A stretch of 32,366 nucleotides of DNA from an uncultured Clostridia bacterium. Lineage in GTDB: Bacteria > Bacillota > Clostridia > Christensenellales > Borkfalkiaceae. Where the stretch lies: positions 1-32,366 of the forward strand of contig CANPXX010000013.1 of assembly GCA_947587085.1 (NCBI GenBank), read 5' to 3'. Numbering within the stretch: position 1 is the stretch's first letter; every line of letters starts with the position of its first letter. The notes beneath the pieces are model-generated. The model was not told the DNA's origin, ran no database searches, and saw only the letters and a program-made list of their open reading frames with translations. Below, piece after piece: positions 1-7,200 of this stretch. The translations under genes and the position numbers were made by a program.

Positions 1-75
1 ATGGGACCCAATGTGGCGGGCGTGATCGGTTCGGCGCTCGCCGCGGGCATGTTGCTCGCATGCTTCGGCGCATAG
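1..75 (+). CDS. oadB: Oxaloacetate decarboxylase beta subunit, C-terminal end only (partial)
   Basis: Only the last 24 codons are in the window, read from base 1 to a TAG at 73-75. The tail contains GPNVAGVIGSALAAG, which matches the conserved end of the membrane-embedded beta subunit of Na+-translocating biotin decarboxylases (OadB/MmdB/GcdB family). In that family this Gly/Asn-rich segment is the last transmembrane helix. The beta subunit decarboxylates carboxybiotin and couples this to Na+ export. The next gene, a carboxyltransferase alpha subunit, starts 16 nt downstream behind a strong ribosome site, so the two form one operon. The substrate (oxaloacetate or another acid) cannot be told from this tail alone. 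Confidence 0.8.
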   Translation: MGPNVAGVIGSALAAGMLLACFGA

Positions 76-91
76 GAGAAGGAGAAATCGT

Positions 92-1525
92 ATGGCAAAG
101 ATCATGATCATGGACACCATCCTGCGCGACGCGCACCAATCGCAGGCGGCGACGCGGATGCGCACGGAACAGATGATTCCCGTGCTCGAACAGCTCGACG
201 AGGTCGGGTATTATTCCCTCGAGGGGTGGGGCGGCGCGACCTTCGATAGCTGTATGCGCTATCTCAACGAGGACCCGTGGGAGCGGCTTCGCACCCTTCG
301 GAAGTATCTCAAAAAGACGCCCATCCAAATGCTGTTGCGCGGACAGAACCTCCTCGGCTACCGCAACTATGCGGACGACCTCGTAGAGAAGGTGGTGGAA
401 AAATCCTTCGAGAACGGCATCGGCGTCATCCGCGTATTCGACGCCCTCAACGACCCGAGGAACATCCGCTCCTCCATGGAGGCGATCAAAAAGTACGGCG
501 GACAGCTCCGCGCGAAGGAGCCCAACCGCGGGATCTGCGAAGCGGCGATCTCCTACACGTCGGGTCCCGTCTATACGCTCGATTATTTCGTCAAGCTTGC
601 CAAGACGTACGAGGACATGGGAGCGGACAATATCTGCATCAAGGATATGGCGAATCTGCTTCTGCCCTTCGACGCCTACGCGCTCGTCACCGAACTCAAA
701 CGGGCGCTCCGTCCCGAGACGAAGCTCCATCTGCATACGCACAACACCACGGGCACGGGGGACATGGTCAACCTCATGGCGATCAAGGCGGGCGTGGACA
801 TCGTCGATACCGCGCTCTCGCCGCTCGGGAACGGGACGTCGCAACCCGCGACCGAACCGCTCGTCGCCACCTTGAAGGGGACGGAGTACGATACGGGGAT
901 CGACCTCGAAAAGCTCATTCCCATCGCGGCGCACTTCCGCAAGGTCGCCGCGGAGCTCGAAAAGGAGGGCTCGCTCAATCCCAAAGTGCGGCAAGTGGAC
1001 GTGAACACGCTCATCTATCAGGTGCCGGGCGGCATGCTCTCCAATCTCATGAACCAGCTCAAAAAGGCGGGCAAGGAGGAAAAACTCCCCGAAGTGCTCG
1101 CCGAAGTCCCCAACGTCCGCCGCGACTGCGGCTATCCGCCGCTCGTCACGCCGAGCTCGCAGATCGTGGGCACGCAGGCGGTGATGAACGTCGTCATGGG
1201 CGAACGGTACAAGATGGTCACCAAGGAGACGCGCGATCTCTTCGCGGGCAAGTACGGACAGCTCCCGATGCCCGTGAACGAGGAGGTCGCCGAAAAGGTC
1301 TTGAAGGGCGAGAAGCGCATCACATACCGTCCCGCCGACGACCTTGCGCCCGAGTACGACCGTCTGAAAGCGGAAGTGGTGGAGAAGGGCTACTATACGC
1401 AGGAGGAGGACGTGCTGTCGTACGCCTCCTTCCCCGAGGTGGCGGAGAACTTCTTCAAGTGGAGAAAGGCAAAAAACGAGGGCGTGGACAGCGATCTCGC
1501 AAGATCGGGCGTGTACCCTGTATGA
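92..1525 (+). CDS. oadA: Oxaloacetate decarboxylase alpha subunit (carboxyltransferase), without biotin domain
   Basis: The 477-aa protein is the carboxyltransferase of a biotin-dependent decarboxylase pump and moves CO2 from oxaloacetate to biotin. The DRE-TIM-like barrel begins with TILRDAHQS (metal ligand D13). Further on are GVIRVFDALND near 111-121, the NICIKDMANLL segment carrying the lysine (K184) that is carboxylated in this family, and the metal-binding LHTHN (H215, H217). The C-terminal PYC_OADA helical domain is present, but the protein stops at residue 477 without the roughly 100-residue linker and biotinyl domain (MKM motif) of full-length OadA. Biotin must therefore be on a separate gamma/biotin carrier protein. 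The start is set by the ribosome site AGGAGAAGGAGA just upstream. It could instead be called pyruvate carboxylase subunit B or a transcarboxylase 5S subunit; the OadB neighbour favours a decarboxylase. Confidence 0.9.
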   Translation: MAKIMIMDTILRDAHQSQAATRMRTEQMIPVLEQLDEVGYYSLEGWGGATFDSCMRYLNEDPWERLRTLRKYLKKTPIQMLLRGQNLLGYRNYADDLVEKVVEKSFENGIGVIRVFDALNDPRNIRSSMEAIKKYGGQLRAKEPNRGICEAAISYTSGPVYTLDYFVKLAKTYEDMGADNICIKDMANLLLPFDAYALVTELKRALRPETKLHLHTHNTTGTGDMVNLMAIKAGVDIVDTALSPLGNGTSQPATEPLVATLKGTEYDTGIDLEKLIPIAAHFRKVAAELEKEGSLNPKVRQVDVNTLIYQVPGGMLSNLMNQLKKAGKEEKLPEVLAEVPNVRRDCGYPPLVTPSSQIVGTQAVMNVVMGERYKMVTKETRDLFAGKYGQLPMPVNEEVAEKVLKGEKRITYRPADDLAPEYDRLKAEVVEKGYYTQEEDVLSYASFPEVAENFFKWRKAKNEGVDSDLARSGVYPV

Positions 1526-1579
1526 AGTCCCGCAAGGGAGGACTTGTGCGCGCCGTATGAACAGAGAAACGTGTGGACA

Positions 1580-1604
1580 GACAGCGAGGGACGCCCTCGC
1601 TGTT
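1580..1604 (+). terminator. Strong hairpin between oadA and the flavoprotein gene
   Basis: ACAGCGAGGG at 1581-1590 pairs perfectly with CCCTCGCTGT at 1594-1603 around a 3-nt loop. No T-tract follows, so it may be a weak terminator, a processing site or an mRNA-stabilising structure between the decarboxylase genes and the next gene. The same ACAGCGAGG stem sequence is reused in the clear terminator at 13223-13254. Confidence 0.4.
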
Positions 1605-1632
1605 GCGCTGTCATGCGATGGGAGGTAGGGCG

Positions 1633-2844
1633 ATGAAGGTGATCGTGATCGGCGGAGGCGCCTCCGGGCTGATGGCGGCGTATGCCGCCGCAATGCGCGG
1701 GCACGAGACGGTCCTTCTCGAAAAGAACGAGAAGCTCGGCAAGAAACTCTACATCACGGGAAAGGGGCGGTGCAACCTCACCAACGACTGTCCGCCCGAA
1801 GAATTTCTGCTCCATGTGCTCCGCGGCGGGAAATTCCTCACGGGAGCCGCCTACCGCTTTCCCGCTTCCGAGACTATGCGCTTCATGGAGCGGTATGGAT
1901 TGACCTTAAAGACGGAGCGCGGGAACCGCGTGTTCCCCGCCTCCGACCATGCGAGCGATGTGACGAAAACGCTCGAGCGCGCGTGCAGAGAGGCGGGCGT
2001 CACGATTCGTTTACATACCGAGGTATCGAAGATCGACATCGCGGACGGCGCGGTCTGCGGCGTTACGACGGGAGACGGCGCATTCCCGTGCGAGAGCGTC
2101 ATCGTGGCGACGGGCGGGCTCTCCTATCCCTCGACGGGCTCGACGGGCGACGGGTACCGCTTCGCCCGCGTGGCGGGGCATTCCGTGACCGAATGCGTGC
2201 CCTCGCTCGTCGGGCTGGAAGCGGAGGGGATGGGTGCGGCGCAGGGCGTCTCGCTCAAAAATGTGGCGCTCACCGCTACGCACAGGGGCAAGCGCGTCTC
2301 ATCAAGAATGGGCGAACTGCTGTTCACGCATTACGGGCTCTCGGGTCCGTTGGCGCTCTCGCTCTCCGCGGAGATCAACCGCCTGCCGCTCCGAGAAGTG
2401 GCGGTGGAGCTGGACTTCAAGCCCGCGCTCGACGAGGCGCGGCTCGACGCCCGCCTTGTGCGGGACTTCGCGGAGCGCTCCAACGAGGCGATGAAGAGCG
2501 TGATGCGCGGACTTCTCCCCGCGGGTCCCGCGGCGCTCGTCCTGAAAGAGGCGGGGATGGCGGGGGAGAAGCGGGCGAACGCCGTCACGCGGGAGGAGCG
2601 CGGGCGCCTCGTATGCGCACTCAAACATTTTCCCGTCCGCATTACGGCGCTTCGCGGATTTACGGAGGCGGTCGTCACCTCGGGAGGGGTGGCGCTCTCC
2701 GAGATCGACCCAAAGACGATGAAGAGCCGCCTCGTCCGCGGACTGTCCTTCTGCGGAGAGGTGCTCGACGCCGACGCCTACACGGGCGGGTTCAATCTTC
2801 AAATCGCATTTGCGACGGGATTCATTGCGGGCGAAAACGTATAA
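1633..2844 (+). CDS. BaiN/HI0933-family FAD-dependent oxidoreductase
   Basis: This is a 403-aa flavoprotein of the HI0933/YhiN/BaiN family (NAD(P)/FAD-dependent oxidoreductase, aminoacetone-oxidase-like). The N-terminus has the Rossmann dinucleotide motif VIGGGASGLMAA (about residues 5-16), followed by the family signature GKGRCNLTN near 43-51. The C-terminus has the second signature TSGGVALSEIDPKTM and the FAD-closing segment YTGGFNLQIAFATG. The start at 1633 is chosen because GGGAGGTAGGG lies just upstream and the Rossmann strand begins at residue 2; the in-frame ATG at 1573 has no such site. The physiological substrate is unknown for most members. BaiN has been linked to bile-acid 7-dehydroxylation in gut clostridia, but nothing here shows that activity. 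Confidence 0.85.
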   Translation: MKVIVIGGGASGLMAAYAAAMRGHETVLLEKNEKLGKKLYITGKGRCNLTNDCPPEEFLLHVLRGGKFLTGAAYRFPASETMRFMERYGLTLKTERGNRVFPASDHASDVTKTLERACREAGVTIRLHTEVSKIDIADGAVCGVTTGDGAFPCESVIVATGGLSYPSTGSTGDGYRFARVAGHSVTECVPSLVGLEAEGMGAAQGVSLKNVALTATHRGKRVSSRMGELLFTHYGLSGPLALSLSAEINRLPLREVAVELDFKPALDEARLDARLVRDFAERSNEAMKSVMRGLLPAGPAALVLKEAGMAGEKRANAVTREERGRLVCALKHFPVRITALRGFTEAVVTSGGVALSEIDPKTMKSRLVRGLSFCGEVLDADAYTGGFNLQIAFATGFIAGENV

Positions 2845-2861
2845 ATTGAATTTTTGCGAAG

Positions 2862-2880
2862 TACTATGTCACACATAATA
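2862..2880 (+). repeat. 19-nt element, copy A (partner at 26757-26775)
   Basis: TACTATGTCACACATAATA lies 17 nt after the stop of the flavoprotein gene. It matches 17 of 19 positions of a second copy 24 kb away, which also sits at a gene 3' end. The core is close to a palindrome (TATGTC-A-CACATA, one mismatch). Its function is unknown. Confidence 0.5.
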
Positions 2881-2930
2881 ACCGAAAAAAAGCCGAATTG
2901 GCGAAAAATCGAGAATTGTTTCCAAAAACT

Positions 2931-2959
2931 TTGACTTTTTCCGCGCATTCGGATATAAT
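2931..2959 (+). promoter_or_regulatory. Promoter of the aroH-cmk/plsC/ispH-rpsA operon
   Basis: TTGACT at 2931-2936 and TATAAT at 2954-2959 are separated by exactly 17 nt and lie in an AT-rich 150-nt gap. The ribosome site GGAGAA follows at 2985-2990, just ahead of the ATG at 2996. Confidence 0.85.
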
Positions 2960-2995
2960 ATACGGAAAAGAAATTCATTCTTACGGAGAAAATCT

Positions 2996-4003
2996 ATGGT
3001 GATCATTCGCGGCGCGACGACGGTGGATGCGGACGACAAAGAGGAGATCAGGCGGTCGGTGCGCGAACTCCTCGAACAGATCGAGAACGTGAACCAATTG
3101 AAACGCGATGAGATCGTGAGCATCGTCTTTTCGAGCACCTCCGATATCCATTCCTACTATCCCGCCAAGGCAGCGCGCGAGGCGGGCTTTGCGGGGTGCT
3201 CGCTCTTTTCGGCGATGGAACCGGAGATCGAGGGGGGGCTCCCGCTCTGCATCCGCGCGATGCTCTTCGTCGAGAAGAACCTCGTGCCCCGCCACGTCTA
3301 TCTTCGGGGCGCGAAGGTGTTGCGTAAAGACATCACCTCCATCATCAACGTTGCGATCGACGGTCCCGCGGGGAGCGGCAAATCCACCGTGGCAAAGCGC
3401 ATCGCGCACGAGATGAACATCCTCTATCTCGATACGGGCGCGATGTACCGCGCATGCGCCTTGAAGGCGCTCGCCGAGGGCGCAGACATCGAGAACGAGA
3501 CGGCGCTTCAGGATATTTTCCGCACGATGAAGCTGGATATCGCCTATGAGAACGGCGTCCAAAAGACCATTCTCGACGGGCGGGACGTATCGGAGGAGAT
3601 CCGCCTTCCGCACGTCTCGATGGCGGCTTCCACCGTCTCCAAGCACCCGAGCGTGCGCGTTCACATGGTGGAAAAACAGCGGGAGATCGCGCAGAAGATG
3701 TCGTGCGTGCTCGACGGGCGGGATATCGGGACCTTCGTCCTGCCCGACGCCGATTTCAAATTCTTCCTCACCGCGAGCCCCGAGGTGCGCGCAAAGCGCC
3801 GGTATGACGAGCTCGTCGCGGGAGGGCACGAGGTGGATTTCGAGGCGCTCAAAGCGGACATCGTCCGCCGCGACGAACAGGATATGAAGCGCGACTTCGC
3901 GCCGCTCAAACAGGCGGAGGACGCCATCTTGATCGATACGTCGGACATGACGGTGGACGAGGTGGTGGCGCTCGTCAAGCGCAAGATGCAGGAGAAGATA
4001 TGA
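2996..4003 (+). CDS. cmk: Fused chorismate mutase (AroH type) and cytidylate kinase
   Basis: The 335-aa protein holds two complete enzymes. Residues 1-115 are an AroH-class chorismate mutase (chorismate to prephenate). Residues matching Bacillus subtilis AroH Arg7, Glu78, Arg90 and Tyr108 can be placed at RGATTV (R5), the MEPE segment (E75), CIRAM (R87) and HVYLR (Y102). Residues 117-335 are CMP/dCMP kinase, with the P-loop GPAGSGKST at 123-131, LDTGAMYRA at 145-153, LDGRD at 193-197 and again at 239-243, and a C-terminal lid with RRDEQD. There is almost no linker. No internal Met lies at the joint; GTG/TTG codons exist at 3317 and 3320 but with only a weak GGGG upstream, so one polypeptide is the simplest reading. 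The stop overlaps the plsC start (ATGA). Separate aroH and cmk genes are neighbours in this operon in many Clostridia, so this looks like fusion of adjacent genes. Confidence 0.9.
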   Translation: MVIIRGATTVDADDKEEIRRSVRELLEQIENVNQLKRDEIVSIVFSSTSDIHSYYPAKAAREAGFAGCSLFSAMEPEIEGGLPLCIRAMLFVEKNLVPRHVYLRGAKVLRKDITSIINVAIDGPAGSGKSTVAKRIAHEMNILYLDTGAMYRACALKALAEGADIENETALQDIFRTMKLDIAYENGVQKTILDGRDVSEEIRLPHVSMAASTVSKHPSVRVHMVEKQREIAQKMSCVLDGRDIGTFVLPDADFKFFLTASPEVRAKRRYDELVAGGHEVDFEALKADIVRRDEQDMKRDFAPLKQAEDAILIDTSDMTVDEVVALVKRKMQEKI

Positions 4004-4782
4004 TGCCGCAGGAAAGCGAAACGCCGCAGGAGGGGAAGCGCCTCACGCGGGCGGAAAAGAAGGCGCTGAAAAGGGAACGGAAGCGCAAGAAGCGCGCCGA
4101 CCGCGCGCGCACGGTGAAGCTCTTCCCCGCCAACAAGAAGGGCTATCACATCATGCACTTCATGAATTTCCTGCGCTTTTTGTTCTATCCCGTCCATTTT
4201 CTCTTCTATCCCTACCGCCTGCACGGGCATAAGAAGGTGGGCAAGGGCGCCTATATCTATATGGGCAACCACTTCTGCATCTGGGACGTTTTCTATCCCG
4301 CCCGCACTACGCGCGAAGGGGTGCATTACCTCGCGAAGCAGTCGGTGATGGAGGCGCCCGTCGTGGGAGCTTGGGCGTGCAAGGTGGGCGCGATCGGCGC
4401 CATGCGCGACGGCTCCGACGTGCGCACGCTCATGGAGAGCATGAAGGTGCTTCGGAACGGGGAGAAGATCTCCATGTTCCCCGAGGGAACGCGCAACAAG
4501 ACGGACGGAGAGCAATTCCTTCCCTTCCGCGGCGGCGCGGCGCTCCTCGCCATCAAGACAAAGACGCCCATCGTTCCCTTCGTCATCTGCAACAAGCCGC
4601 GCGTCTGGCATCTTACGCACGTCGTGTTCGGCGAGCCCATCGAGCTGACCGAATATTACGATAAGAAGCTCTCGGCGGAGGAATACGCCGAGGTGGACGA
4701 GAAGCTCAAAAACCGTCTCTATGAGATGCGGGCGGAGTTCCGCGCTTCGCGCGCCGCAAAGCGCGGAAAGGAAGAGAAGTGA
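4000..4782 (+). CDS. plsC: 1-acyl-sn-glycerol-3-phosphate acyltransferase (PlsC family)
   Basis: The 260-aa acyltransferase adds the second acyl chain to lysophosphatidate at the inner face of the membrane. The catalytic HX4D motif is NHFCIWD (H91, D96). The acceptor-binding block is FPEGTR at 160-165, followed by PIVPFVI further on. Residues 13-38 are extremely basic (KRLTRAEKKALKRERKRKKR), then comes a hydrophobic stretch at about 52-72, a common membrane-association pattern. It starts inside the stop of the upstream gene (ATGATG; the second ATG at 4003 is equally possible) with AGGAGA upstream, and its own stop overlaps the GTG of the next gene, so translation is coupled through the operon. 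Confidence 0.88.
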   Translation: MMPQESETPQEGKRLTRAEKKALKRERKRKKRADRARTVKLFPANKKGYHIMHFMNFLRFLFYPVHFLFYPYRLHGHKKVGKGAYIYMGNHFCIWDVFYPARTTREGVHYLAKQSVMEAPVVGAWACKVGAIGAMRDGSDVRTLMESMKVLRNGEKISMFPEGTRNKTDGEQFLPFRGGAALLAIKTKTPIVPFVICNKPRVWHLTHVVFGEPIELTEYYDKKLSAEEYAEVDEKLKNRLYEMRAEFRASRAAKRGKEEK

Positions 4783-7073
4783 AGGTCGTCGTCGCCAAAA
4801 ATTGCGGCTTCTGCCGCGGCGTGCGCCGCGCCGTAGACACCGCGTTCGATATCTCTCCCGAGAACGCCTATGTGCTCGGCGAGCTCATCCACAACGAAGA
4901 GGTGAACCGCAGGCTTGCCGCGCGGGGGCTGGGCACGGCGGAGGAGCTCTCCGAGGTCCCCGACGGCGCCACCCTCCTCATCCGCTCGCACGGCGTGGGG
5001 AAGGAGGTGTTCGCCGCCTGTGCGGCGCGGGGGATCCGCGTGGTGGATTGCACCTGCGAGTTCGTCCGCCATACGCAGGAGATCGTGGAGCGGAAGAGCG
5101 CGGAGGGAAAGACGGTCGTCATCGCGGGGCATCCCGAGCATCCCGAGGTGAAGGGGCTTGCGGGATGGTGCGCGGGGGCGGTGCGCGTCTGCGTTTCGGA
5201 GGAGGACGATTTTTCCGATTTGCGCGGAAAAGACGTGGTTTTGGTGTCGCAGACGACCTTTTCCGAGAAAAGATTTTGGAAAATCGCGGAAAATCTTCAA
5301 AAAGTCTGCCCCAAAACAGTTGAGATTTTTCCGACAATTTGTTATACTACTGTTCGTAGGCAAAGAGAAGCCGAGGAATTGGCTTCGTCGTGCGATGCCG
5401 TCGTGGTCATCGGCGGGTCGCACAGCAGTAATACCAACCGCCTCGGCGAGATCGCGTCGGCGCATTGCAAGCGGGTCGTCCGCGTTGCCTGTGCAGACGA
5501 TTTCGAATATGAAAAAATAAAAAATTTTGAAAGGGTCGGCGTGATAGCGGGAGCGAGCACTCCCGATTGGCTTACCCAGGAGGTTCTTTTCAAGATGGTG
5601 GAAAACAACGCGGAAGTACAGGAGACCGAGAACACCGCTCCCAAGGCGGAAGAGGTCGTTGCGGAGACCGCTCCCGTTGCGGAAACGCAGCCCGAGACGG
5701 CTCCCGAAGAGACGGTCGCAGTGCCCGAGACGGCTCCCGAAGAAGCTGTCGCAACGCCCGAAGCGCCCGAGGCGGCTGCCGAAGAGGCTCCCGCTCCCGT
5801 AGCGGAGGAAGCGCCCGTATCGGCGATGGCGAAGATCATGGAAGACATCGATCGGGAAGAGCGTTACAGAAAGGGGCAGATCATCAAGGTCCGAATCGTT
5901 TCCGCGACCGATGAAGAAGTCTTTGTCTCCGGTTCCGGCAAGCTCGAGATCAAGATTCCCAAGTCCGAGCTCGATTGCGCGGAATACAGCCGCGAAGCCT
6001 ATGAGGAGAGGGCGAAGCAGGGCGACGAGATCGAAGTGATGGTGGTCTCCGTCAATCCCACGCAGCTCTCCGAAAAGATGGTGAAGAAGCTCAAAGAGGA
6101 AGAGGCGCTTCTCAAAGACATCGAAGAGGGCAAGGAGTTCTCCGTGGTATGCACGGGAACGAACAAGGGCGGGCTCACCGCAGAGCTCGGCACTTATCCC
6201 GTCTTTATCCCCCGCCGCGAGATCCGCATCGGGTATGTGGCGGATATCGAAAAGTACAAGGGCAGAACGCTCCGTCTGAAACTCATCGAGATCCGTAAGG
6301 AGCGTAGGAAGGAGATCATCGCCTCCCAGCGCGTCGTGCTCGAAGCGGAGCGCGCAGAGCGCGAAGCCGCGAAGGCGGAGAAGGAAGAGAACTTCTTCTC
6401 CTCCATCCAGGTCGGCGACGTGGTGGAGGGCAAGGTCGAGAGGACGACCGCGTTCGGCGCCTTCGTCTCGGTGAACGGCTTTGACTGCCTCGCCCACATC
6501 TCCGATTTGAGCTGGACGGGCGTGAAGGAGGTCTCCGACGTGCTCGAGATCGGCAAGCGCTATCCCTTCAAAGTGCTGAAAATCGACCGCGAGGGCAAGA
6601 AGGTCTCCATCGGCTATAAACAGCTTCAACCCCAGCCTTGGGATCTCGCCGCCGAGAAGTATGCGGAGGGCGACATCGTCCACGGCAAGGTCGTGAGAAT
6701 CGTGCCGTTCGGCGCCTTCGTCGAATTGGAACGCGGTATCGACGGGTTGGTGCACGTCTCCCAGATCTCGCACGAATGGTTGGAGAACCCCACGAGCGTG
6801 CTCACCATCGGGGAAGAAGTGGACGCGAAGATCTTGGCGTTCAATCCCGCGGAGCATAAGATCACGCTCTCCATCAAGGCGCTCCAGCCCCGTCCCGAAT
6901 ACGAGCCCCGTCCCGAGCGCGAAGAGGGCGCGAGACCGCAACGGTCGAGAAAGGGCAATCGCAGGAACGCCGTCTCCTATGAGGAAGAGGACGAGTACCG
7001 CGAATGGAAGGAAGGCGGCTACGGCGGCGCCTCCATCTCCGAACTGCTCGGCTCCGACAACGAGGAAAAGTAA
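4779..7073 (+). CDS. ispH: Fused IspH (HMBPP reductase) and ribosomal protein S1
   Basis: The 764-aa fusion begins at a GTG overlapping the plsC stop. Residues 1-280 are IspH, the last step of the MEP isoprenoid pathway. The three iron-sulfur cysteines are visible as C12 (NCGFCRGV), C93 (DCTCEFV) and C188 (TICYTT), with the substrate histidines ELIHN, RSHGVG and GHPEHPEVKG and the SSNTNR motif. A low-complexity Glu/Ala/Pro/Val linker covers about 281-360. Four S1 RNA-binding domains then start at YRKGQIIKVRIV, GKEFSVVCTG, VGDVVEGKVERTTAFGAFV and EGDIVHGKVVRIVPFGAFV, ending in a basic and acidic tail. IspH-S1 fusions are known in Clostridia. An internal promoter and ribosome site near the joint (separate entries) could give a free 492-aa S1. 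Confidence 0.92.
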   Translation: MKVVVAKNCGFCRGVRRAVDTAFDISPENAYVLGELIHNEEVNRRLAARGLGTAEELSEVPDGATLLIRSHGVGKEVFAACAARGIRVVDCTCEFVRHTQEIVERKSAEGKTVVIAGHPEHPEVKGLAGWCAGAVRVCVSEEDDFSDLRGKDVVLVSQTTFSEKRFWKIAENLQKVCPKTVEIFPTICYTTVRRQREAEELASSCDAVVVIGGSHSSNTNRLGEIASAHCKRVVRVACADDFEYEKIKNFERVGVIAGASTPDWLTQEVLFKMVENNAEVQETENTAPKAEEVVAETAPVAETQPETAPEETVAVPETAPEEAVATPEAPEAAAEEAPAPVAEEAPVSAMAKIMEDIDREERYRKGQIIKVRIVSATDEEVFVSGSGKLEIKIPKSELDCAEYSREAYEERAKQGDEIEVMVVSVNPTQLSEKMVKKLKEEEALLKDIEEGKEFSVVCTGTNKGGLTAELGTYPVFIPRREIRIGYVADIEKYKGRTLRLKLIEIRKERRKEIIASQRVVLEAERAEREAAKAEKEENFFSSIQVGDVVEGKVERTTAFGAFVSVNGFDCLAHISDLSWTGVKEVSDVLEIGKRYPFKVLKIDREGKKVSIGYKQLQPQPWDLAAEKYAEGDIVHGKVVRIVPFGAFVELERGIDGLVHVSQISHEWLENPTSVLTIGEEVDAKILAFNPAEHKITLSIKALQPRPEYEPRPEREEGARPQRSRKGNRRNAVSYEEEDEYREWKEGGYGGASISELLGSDNEEK
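5320..5348 (+). promoter_or_regulatory. Possible internal promoter inside the ispH half
   Basis: TTGAGA at 5320-5325 and TATACT at 5343-5348 are exactly 17 nt apart, and TGT just before the -10 gives an extended -10 (TGnTATACT). It lies in a local AT-rich patch (about 5210-5350) in otherwise GC-rich coding DNA. Transcription from here would skip most of ispH and cover the whole S1 part. Confidence 0.45.
5578..5597 (+). promoter_or_regulatory. Internal Shine-Dalgarno and in-frame ATG at the IspH-S1 joint
   Basis: A perfect AGGAGG at 5578-5583 is followed 11 nt later by ATG at 5595, codon 273 of the fusion and in frame. Initiation here would give a 492-aa protein with the linker and all four S1 domains but no IspH. 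The spacing is slightly long, so efficiency is uncertain. Confidence 0.5.
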
Positions 7074-7087
7074 ACGGACATACGAAG

Positions 7088-7119
7088 ATCCCCTCTCACG
7101 GACGAGAGGGGATTTTTTT
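7088..7119 (+). terminator. Rho-independent terminator after the ispH-rpsA operon
   Basis: ATCCCCTCTC at 7088-7097 pairs perfectly with GAGAGGGGAT at 7104-7113 around a 6-nt loop and runs into seven T residues (7113-7119). Confidence 0.92.
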
Positions 7120-7141
7120 GCGAAAAATTTGCGCCGACCGC

Positions 7142-7168
7142 TTGAAAGCGGCGCGTTTCGGGTATAAA
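7142..7168 (+). promoter_or_regulatory. Weak promoter candidate for htpG
   Basis: TTGAAA (7142-7147) and TATAAA (7163-7168) are 15 nt apart, shorter than the 17 nt of every other promoter seen here. No CIRCE (HrcA) or CtsR-type operator was recognised nearby. The ribosome site CGGAGG is at 7185-7190. Confidence 0.35.
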
Positions 7169-7200
7169 GAGAGAGAAGGAAAATCGGAGGATACATAGGT

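Noticed and set aside
277-1560. Second plus-strand frame inside oadA
   Set aside because: It is Arg/Gly/His-rich without domains, while oadA in the other frame has all catalytic motifs.
1573-1632. Earlier start for the flavoprotein gene
   Set aside because: It would cover the hairpin at 1580-1604 and adds residues without similarity; ATG 1633 has the ribosome site.
7001-7073. Possible extra gene at the 3' end of the S1 gene
   Set aside because: Short plus-strand frames there are shadows that run into the terminator.
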